Source: Gentiana macrophylla (taxonomy: Eukaryota; Streptophyta; Magnoliopsida; Gentianales; Gentianaceae). From it: a stretch of DNA of 64,000 nt. Each line of letters opens with the position of its first letter. The first letter of the stretch is position 1. The DNA lies in assembly GCA_026214975.1 (NCBI GenBank), contig JAOBSW010000803.1:83416-147415 (forward strand). The letters run 5' to 3'. The notes under the pieces were generated by a model that did no database searches, had not been told where the DNA came from, and saw nothing but the letters and a program-made list of their open reading frames with translations. Shown piece after piece: positions 19,801 to 28,724 of the stretch. Position numbers and translations under genes: made by a program.

Positions 19801-22800
19801 TCATGTCAATATCCTCGTTATAGAAGCTTTAGTCAACATGCCCGCTATGGAAAGTTTCTTAAAGATATCCTATCTAATAAAAAGCGATTAGAAGAATATG
19901 AGAATATTTGCCTTAATGAAGAATGTTCTGCAATACTTCAAAGATCGACTACCACCTAAACTTAAAGATCTGGCGGTTTCACTATACCATGTGAAATTGG
20001 AGGATTTGCATTTAAGAAAGTATTGTGTGATCTAGGAGCAAGTATCAATCTCATGTCTTTTGAGGATTATAAGAAACTAGGAATAGGAGAGTTTACGAAT
20101 CATGAAATGACCCTTCGGATGGCGGATAGATCAATTAAACATCCTAAGGGAATAATCGAGGACGTGTTGGTTAAAATTGATAAATTTTACTTCCCAAGAG
20201 ACTTTGTAATAATGGAAATGGAAGAAGGATATTCAAGGCGCCAATTATTCTAGGTCGACCATTTCTAGCTACAGGAAGAACTTTGATAGATGTTCAAAAA
20301 GGTGAACTAATACTGAGAGTTAATGATGATAAAGTTTCATTCAATATCTTCAAAGCTATAAACCATCCATACAAAGAACCAGAATCATGTTCTTTTATAG
20401 ATGAATATTCTACTATACGGGATGCCAAATCTAAAGGTTATGAAAATAAATTAGAAGAATGTTTGGCATTTTCTATCTATAAAGAAGATGAAAATGATAC
20501 TGAAATGAAAGAAGTAATCCTTTATTTAGATAAAGGAGGGTTTGTTAAACATCCATGGCATCAAAATTTGAAATTGGAAATGGAAGGACCAGTTTAAAAC
20601 CATCGTTAGAAGATCCACCAAGGAATGCTGAGTTGAAACCACTTCCTTCGAATTTGAAATATGCTTTTCTTAAAAATGATAATCATTACCTATTATCATT
20701 TCATCAACCTTAACAAAAGAACAAGAGGATCAATTATTAAGAATGTTAAGACAACATAAGAAAGCTTTTGGATGGACAGTGGCAGATATCAAAGGAATTA
20801 GCCCTGAAATTTGTGTTCACAAGATTATTTTGAATGAAGAAGCTAAACCTTGTATTCAGCCACAACGCCGCCTCAACCCGAATTTGCAAACAATCGTTAA
20901 GAAAGAGGTCATTAAGCTACTAGAAATGGGAATAATCTTTCCCATATCAGATAGTGAATGGGTAAGTCCGACTCAAGTAGTTCCAAAGAAAGGAGGTTTC
21001 ACGGTAAAAGAAAATGATAAAAATGAATGGATTCCGACAAGGAAATTACAGGATATCGAATGTGTATTGACTTTCGAAAGCGAATGAACATACTAAAAGG
21101 ATCATCATCCACTTCCATTCATCGTTCGGATGTTGGAAAGATTGAGTGGACATAAGTATTTCGCTTTTAGATGGTTATTCGGGTTATTCTGAGATATTCA
21201 TTGCGGCAGGAGATAGAGAAAAACTACTTTCACTTGTCCCTATGGAACTTTTGCTTATAAAAGAATGCCGTTTGGATTATGTAATGCACTGCTACATTTC
21301 AATGATGTATGATGGCAATATTTTACGATATGGTCGAGAAATTCTTAGAAATCTTTATGGATGACTTTAGTGTTTATGGAGATTCTTTTGATAAATGCTT
21401 ATCACACTTAGAAAGCGTTTTACTTATTTGTGAAGATACCAACTTGGTTCTAAAGCGGGAAAAATGTCATTTGATGGTATCGGAAGGAATTGTACTAGGT
21501 CATAGAATCTCACGAAGAAGGAATTGAAGTTGATAAAGCTAAAGTCGAAGTAATTGAAAAATTACCTCCACCAATTAATTTGAAAGCGTTAAGAGGATTT
21601 CTTGGACATGCAGGATTTTATAGAAGGTTTATTGCGATTTCTCAAAAATAGCAAAGCCTCTGAGTCATTTGCTAGAAAAGAAGTACCTTTTAACTTTGAT
21701 GATAAATGTATGGAAGCCTTTAAGACCCTAAAAGCGAAATTAATTCTTGCACCAAAGATCTAGTAGCACCAGTTGGGATTTGCCGTTTGAAATTATGTGT
21801 GATGCAAGTGATTTATTTGTAGGTCGTTTACAGGTCAACGGTATAACAAAATTCTCAAAGCTATCTACTATGCATCTCACACATTAAACGCAATTTCGAC
21901 TTAATTATGCAACTCTGAGAAAGAAGCATTATCGTAATATTTGCCTTAGATAAGTTTCGATCATATATTGTTGGTTCTAAGGTAATAATCTACGAGACCA
22001 TTCACTCTGAAGTATCTTTTAAGTAAGAAAGATGCCAAACCGCGTCTTCTTAGGTGGATTCTGTTACTTGAATTCGATATTGAAATTAAGGATAAAAAAG
22101 AAGTGAAAATGTAGTAGCGAGATCATCTAAGCGGGATGGATAATGATGAAGGAAAAGGAAAAGAAATTCGGATTCGTTTCGGATGAGAAAGCTATTTAAG
22201 ATAGATACTCCTTCAACCATGCGATTATTAAAAACTAGAATACCATCAAAGGAAGATTCGCCATGGTTTGGGGAAATTGTTAACTACATTACACGTAAGT
22301 ACATCCCACCTCATTGGACTTGCGAAAAAGAAGTTCTTTTATGACTTAAAGTTTTATTATTGGGATAAACCGGATCTTTTTCGAAGATGCTCGGATGGAA
22401 TAATTCGGAAATGTATTCTGATAGTGAAATTTTAAGTGTATTATCATTTTGTCATGATCGTGAGGCGGAGGTCATCAAGGAGGATGGAAAAGCGCTTTCA
22501 AAGTTTTACAATGTGGTTTCTATTGGCCTACACTATATAGAGATGCATATAAATATGCAAAATCTTGTGAATCATGTCAAAAATGGGGAAATATATCGAA
22601 AAAACATGAAATGCCTATGCAACCGATTTTAGAATGTGAACTATTTGATGTGTGGGGTATAGATTTCATGGGACCTTTCCTATATCTTTTGGAAAAAGAT
22701 TTATTCTAGTAATGGTTGATTATGTTTCTAAATGGGTAGAAAGTTGAAGCTCTCCTACTAATGATACGAGTAGTGCTAAGGTTCCTTAAAAGAATATATT

Positions 22801-25800
22801 CACACGATATGGCATTCCAAGGGCTATCATTAGTGATAGAGGTTCACATTTTTGTAACCGACCATTTACTAAGATAATTGAGAAATATGGTGTAACTCAT
22901 AAACTTGGAACACCCTATCATCCACAAACTAGTGGACAGGTAGAGGTGTCTAATAGAGAAATTAAAAGAATCGTGAGAAGGCAGTGGACTCGAATCGTAA
23001 AAGCAAGCGAGAAAGACTTGATGATGCATTATGGGCATCTGAAGCGACTTTTAAAACACCGATTGGTCATTCTCCTTACAAATTAGTATTTGGAAAATCT
23101 TGTCATCTCCTGTTGAATTAGAACACCGAGCTTTATGGGCTATTAAATTTCTAAACTTTGATCCTAAAGTCATCGGTGATCATAGATTACTTGATTAAGA
23201 ACTAGAAGAATTTCGACTCGATTCTTATGAAAATGCTCGAATTTACAAGGAACGCACGAAAGCTTTTCATGATAAGAAAATCTATAGTCGTGAGTTCCAT
23301 ATAGGTGATCGAGTACTTTTATATAATTCACGTTTGAAGTTGTTTCGGAAAGCTTAAATCTAGATGGACAGTCCATATGACGTAACAAAAATCTATAAGT
23401 CTGGAGCTGTTGAACTAACTGATGGAAAAACAACTTTTATAGCCAATGGACACAGAGGTGAAATTGTTCGTGGAAGTGAAAGGATACCTCAAAGCGGAAG
23501 AAGTATTATTACTTATCGATCCTCCAATGAATTGAGAAGCGAATTTTAAACTCACCAATTTCTGGTACTATCTTTCTAATTTACCTTTTAATATGCATTT
23601 TAAAGTAGTTTAAGTCTTTTACCGGATAGGCGTAAAAGAAGCTGGATGCCTTTCATAGATAGAATAGAAGTTTTTATTTTACTTTTAAGATTAGGTCTAG
23701 ATAAGGATGTCGCTTTAAGATAGAAGCCTTAGTTTCTAAATTAAATAAGGAATTATTAATCAAGTCGAGAAAGAGAACTTTGTAATGGAAATTCAAGGAG
23801 TGCAATAAAAAAGAAGAGCAAGGTTTTTAATGAAGTGTAGAATCTGTGGAAAAATGGAACATCTTTGGATGATTGTGGAAGAAATACAACCATATCCCGG
23901 GATGAGTGTTTGAATGTTATTAAGAAGGAGCGATTAGGTGGTTATCCGAAAATCCCGAGGAATACAAAGAGATAATTCAAACGCATCACTCCTAGGAGAA
24001 AGGTTAAGGGACCGTTATGATAACAATCTTGAGAATCTGAGATTGAGGGAGTTAGCAAAAAATCCTAAGAATTTCAGTGTGTGTTTTAATTTTTCAAATT
24101 TTAATTAAATTTCGTATTTTTAAAGTTATTTCTCTAAACTTAAAAAGAAAAATATTTTTATGAAAAATTTATAATAAACCTATTTTATCATGTAAAGTAG
24201 GTATATTATATAAAAAAATATGTGATTTCAATATTATATTAGTTTTTATATTTTATCAAGTTTTATATAGAAAAATCGTATTAAACTTAAATTATATAAC
24301 ATAAATCATAGGATTAACATCAAATGATTTTTATGTGATATAATTAGAGCTTAGTACACAAAAAATGATAAAAATTCCGTTTTTTTTGGGCCATGTGACC
24401 GGCACGCGCCGGTACACTACCGGCACGCGCCGGTGTGTACACACCTAAACCTAAAAAATGCGCCCCTTTCCTCATTTCTCATACCCTCAATTTGAATTGA
24501 AGAACAGCCCGACTTCTTCCTCTCTTCTCCTCAAAAATCAACAATTTTCCATCAATTTTCTTCACTCAAACATCACATAAGTATTAATCTCTCTTCTTCT
24601 CTTCAACTTAATCATAAAGAGAAGATACCCTTTGGAAAAAGTTGAAGCTTGGCAACCTCAAGGCTCTTTTTTTTTCTCTCATTCCGGCGACCCCATTAAT
24701 TCCGGCGACCTAGCTTTTCATTCTAGCTTCTTAAGGTAATAATATATATATATTTCAAATATTTCAAATTTTAGTTAATTTTCTGAATTTATTTTGAATT
24801 TATTTTGAATTTATAGCCTAAGTAATTGTTTGTTCTTGTTGTTGGTGTTGTTTGTTTGTGTTGTTGTTTTGTCATATCACTATCGTAGATGGCCTCATCA
24901 TCTAGAAGTAATCCTAAGAGGAAAAAGACTGAAGTACCAATCGTAGTACCGGTAGTTCAAACTAGACCTTTAACCAAAAGGGAGAAAAGTTTAACCTTTG
25001 AGAAAACCGCTAGTGCAGAAGCTAAGCGGGCACATGATGAGTACTTTAGTAAAAGTAAGGTTTGGTTAGAACGAGGGATTGATTTTTCGAAGATTGGGAA
25101 AGAAGTGAAAGAAATTTTCAAGGATAGAGGATGGTTGGATGTAGCTATGGATAGGAAAGATAAGATTAACGTTTACTATGGTATCGAGTTTTATTGATGA
25201 TTATCTACTTATGATCTTGATACGGTTGAGAGATGACTTATATCCCTAAGAAGTGTTAATGTTACTTTTTACCCTGCTATGATTAATGTATTCTATGGCT
25301 TAAATGATATACCAGAAGAGGAGGATTATCATAATGTGTGGGGTTTAGAACATCCTATGGCCCTACAAACCAAAGCTTATGAAGCCCAGCAAGCCTTTGA
25401 CCCCACTGTTGAATGGATAGAAAATAGGTTTGCTTATGGGAATTGTATTAGGGACATACGGGCAATAAAACAGTTCTTAGGCCATAATGTATGTCCTTCC
25501 ACACATGTTTGTGCATTTGGTCGAGAGGAAGTAGTTATTGCTTGGGCCATGGTTAATGATATTCCTATAAATCTGGGGAAATTGATCTTTTCTAAGGCAT
25601 GTGAGTTTGCAAGGACTCGTTATCGAGGGGGACGTCTCCCGTTCCTAGTCTCATTCTCGCCTTGTGTGAGCTTGCGAAGTCCCTGTCTTACCTCGGATAG
25701 AAGCTGTGTCTCCCTACATTCCTCCCATTGGTCTTAAAGCGAGAGCCTTACCTACTGGAGTAATAAATTACAATAATCCTAATCGTCAAAGAACAAAGAA

Positions 25801-28672
25801 CCTCCACCTCCTATTCACACTCAAGTACCTACACCACTGAGAGGCAGTCACATCACCCACAAGCAGAGTCAAGTTGAGGCTATGTTTGACATTTAGTTCA
25901 AGCTCAGGCTAGAACCGATGCTAATATAGCTTTAGCCTGTGAAGCGAGAATAGACATTGGGTGAGGACATTAGAGTTGGTCGAGAGAGGATTTGAGATAC
26001 TATGAGTGAGTTTGATCCTAGATTTCTTTGAGATATCTGCTGAGACACCCCTATAGTCGGCCTTACCCGTATACTATGCAGATTGGATTCCGCCGATTCC
26101 GCCACTGTTATTTATCGGGACTATACGCCGTCATCCATAGGGCGAGGGTGGTATGTTTACAGTACACCAGGAACATCCTTGGGCATGGGAGGAGTGACCA
26201 CGTGGCGGATGTGTGGCGAGGATTGGGTTCATTTGGACTTGAGGATCGATTTCTATGTCGGCGATGAGGTGAAGCATCATTCGAACTTCATATCGGATCC
26301 ACGTTGATTCGATTATGGTATGCATACGACGCAGCGATGCAGGGAGCTGATTTTACCGTTTCTATCTACATTTGGATCATCATCATCTCGATCACGACCC
26401 TACGATGACATTGATCTTAACTATGATGAGGGCGAGTGATTTCTTTTCTTTGTTATTTAACTATCTACTTTTTGGTTTGACTTAGTTTTTGTATATACGA
26501 TAAGCGTTTGATGCACTCTCGGGGTAGTGCACTTTGTTATTCTGTATTTTTATCGTAGTTTTCGGATGTTTTGGATCTTTTCCCCCACGTTTTAGAAATT
26601 TGCGTAATTGTTTGTCGAAGAAAATAAATCCTGGATCAAGCTAGAAATTGAAATATCTTTGGTGAAACTATTTGACCGGCGCGCGCGGTTGGTGTCCGCA
26701 CGCGCCGGTGTAGTAAGCTGCAGGATCTTCTCAGGATCTTTCCATTTCGGTCCAAGCTTTGTCTATATAAGAAAGCAGATGCGACATTCTAAAATGCTCA
26801 TTTCCTTCCTTTGCCTTTAATTCTCTTGCTATAAAAAGTTTAAAATGTCCGATCGTTCATCCAGAACGATTATTCACCTCCACATACACCAAATTCTCGT
26901 CATTCCAAATCCATTTTTCATCAAATCCCTTACGAGCCTATGTATGCTTGGTTCACAACCCTTATATAAGTAATTTCAATCAATCACCGGTGTTGATTGA
27001 GAGAGGTTTAAATTTGAAAGGTTGACAATCCCAGGCGTTTACGAGGATGGATATAGATGGGTGGGACTATTTTTGTCGTATGCCGAGAGGTAGGATTAAT
27101 GTTCTTGTGGTAAGAGAATTCTATTCGATCTGTCGTCGACTAATCTTTGTGTCGTTAACACGATCATTCTGATGAGAGGAGTTGTTGTTCCTTTCACCTC
27201 CACCAACATAAATCAAATTTTCTTGATTCCGGTCCAAACTTCACCGAGTCATTTTGAGTACCAATGGAGATTGGATCTGCTAACGGTTTTATTACAAAAT
27301 ATTCGGAAGCTTGTCCACTCTTGTTCTACAATTATGATATTGATCAAAATGTCTCTACACCGCTTTGCTTCCCCATCTTAGAAGCGTGGAGGCGATTCAT
27401 CAATTCACGTGTTTATCCAATCTGTTAATTTCTCGGAAGTTAGTGATGATGAATTGATGCTTATATACGCGATTACTCTGGAGGTGTTATAGATTGAAGT
27501 CTTGATTAAATCATTTGTGAGTTTTTTGCGTTCGGGAGAAGACCGAATTATCATCCTTTACCATTTGGATGGTTGATTTCTAGGTTATGTGTTCGTTTGG
27601 CAAGGGTTCGGAAAAGCGACGGATGAATATTTTCCGGCTCGTATTCCTCGTGTTGGGCTTTTACGGTCGATATTCGGGAGGATCGTCAAGTGGTGAAAAT
27701 TAGATAACTTTGTTGGTAGAAAAGAAGGAATAACAAATTAATAAAAGTAGTGCGATGCGTTAGTATAAGTCACAATAAATTAAAATAACTTAGTTTAAGA
27801 AATTAGTTTAACTTAATTTATGGTTTTCTAGTTTAACATTCTAGTAGTTTTAAGTTGTGTTTTAGTATTGTAATATATTTGCATGTTTTTAATTTATGTT
27901 TTTAAATGTTTTTCTTTTATATTATATAAACGCTCTCAAATCTATTTGACACCTAAAATAATCTAACCATGATAGAATTCATTTTATTTTCTAATCCAAA
28001 TTTTTACTACTCATTAGACATCGGGGACGATGCCAATTCATGTAAGTGGGGAGTAGAGATTGGTTAGTAAATAAATTGAATTTAATACATCATATACTTA
28101 TACACTTAGTTTAATAAGCAATAATATATAATTATTTGATAAAAATGATATATTTGGATAGAATAAATTTTTAATTAAGTAAAGTAATCTTGATATATTA
28201 TTCTTATATTAATTATGTCTATTTTAGATTTTTAATAAGATTTTAAGTATATATATCTTGATAAATATTATGAAATATTTTTTATGAAATTAGACAAAAG
28301 TTACTTATAATTATAATGAAATTTTAGAATAATTTTCTTTTCAAAACAAAGTATGAAATTGGAATCGGATTAGGAATGATGAGATTTTGGCATAACTTTG
28401 ATAAACAGAGCCAAATAAGCCTACACGAACATCATTTCCAATTTTGTCCCACTTTCCAGTATTGTAGAGTGATCAAGCACCACTCGAAATAGCCATTATT
28501 ATTAACTAGAAATTACAACCCTAACTTAATAATGGTCTACATTTCTTTGAAAATCCATGCAAGTTTAGTATGTATTTATGGATAGCGGTGATGACATCGA
28601 AATTTGGTATATGCTGAGATTGAAATGAATGTTATTCGGAAGGCAATTTATTATCAAATATGGTTATTCTCG

Positions 28673-28724
<52 letters not shown>

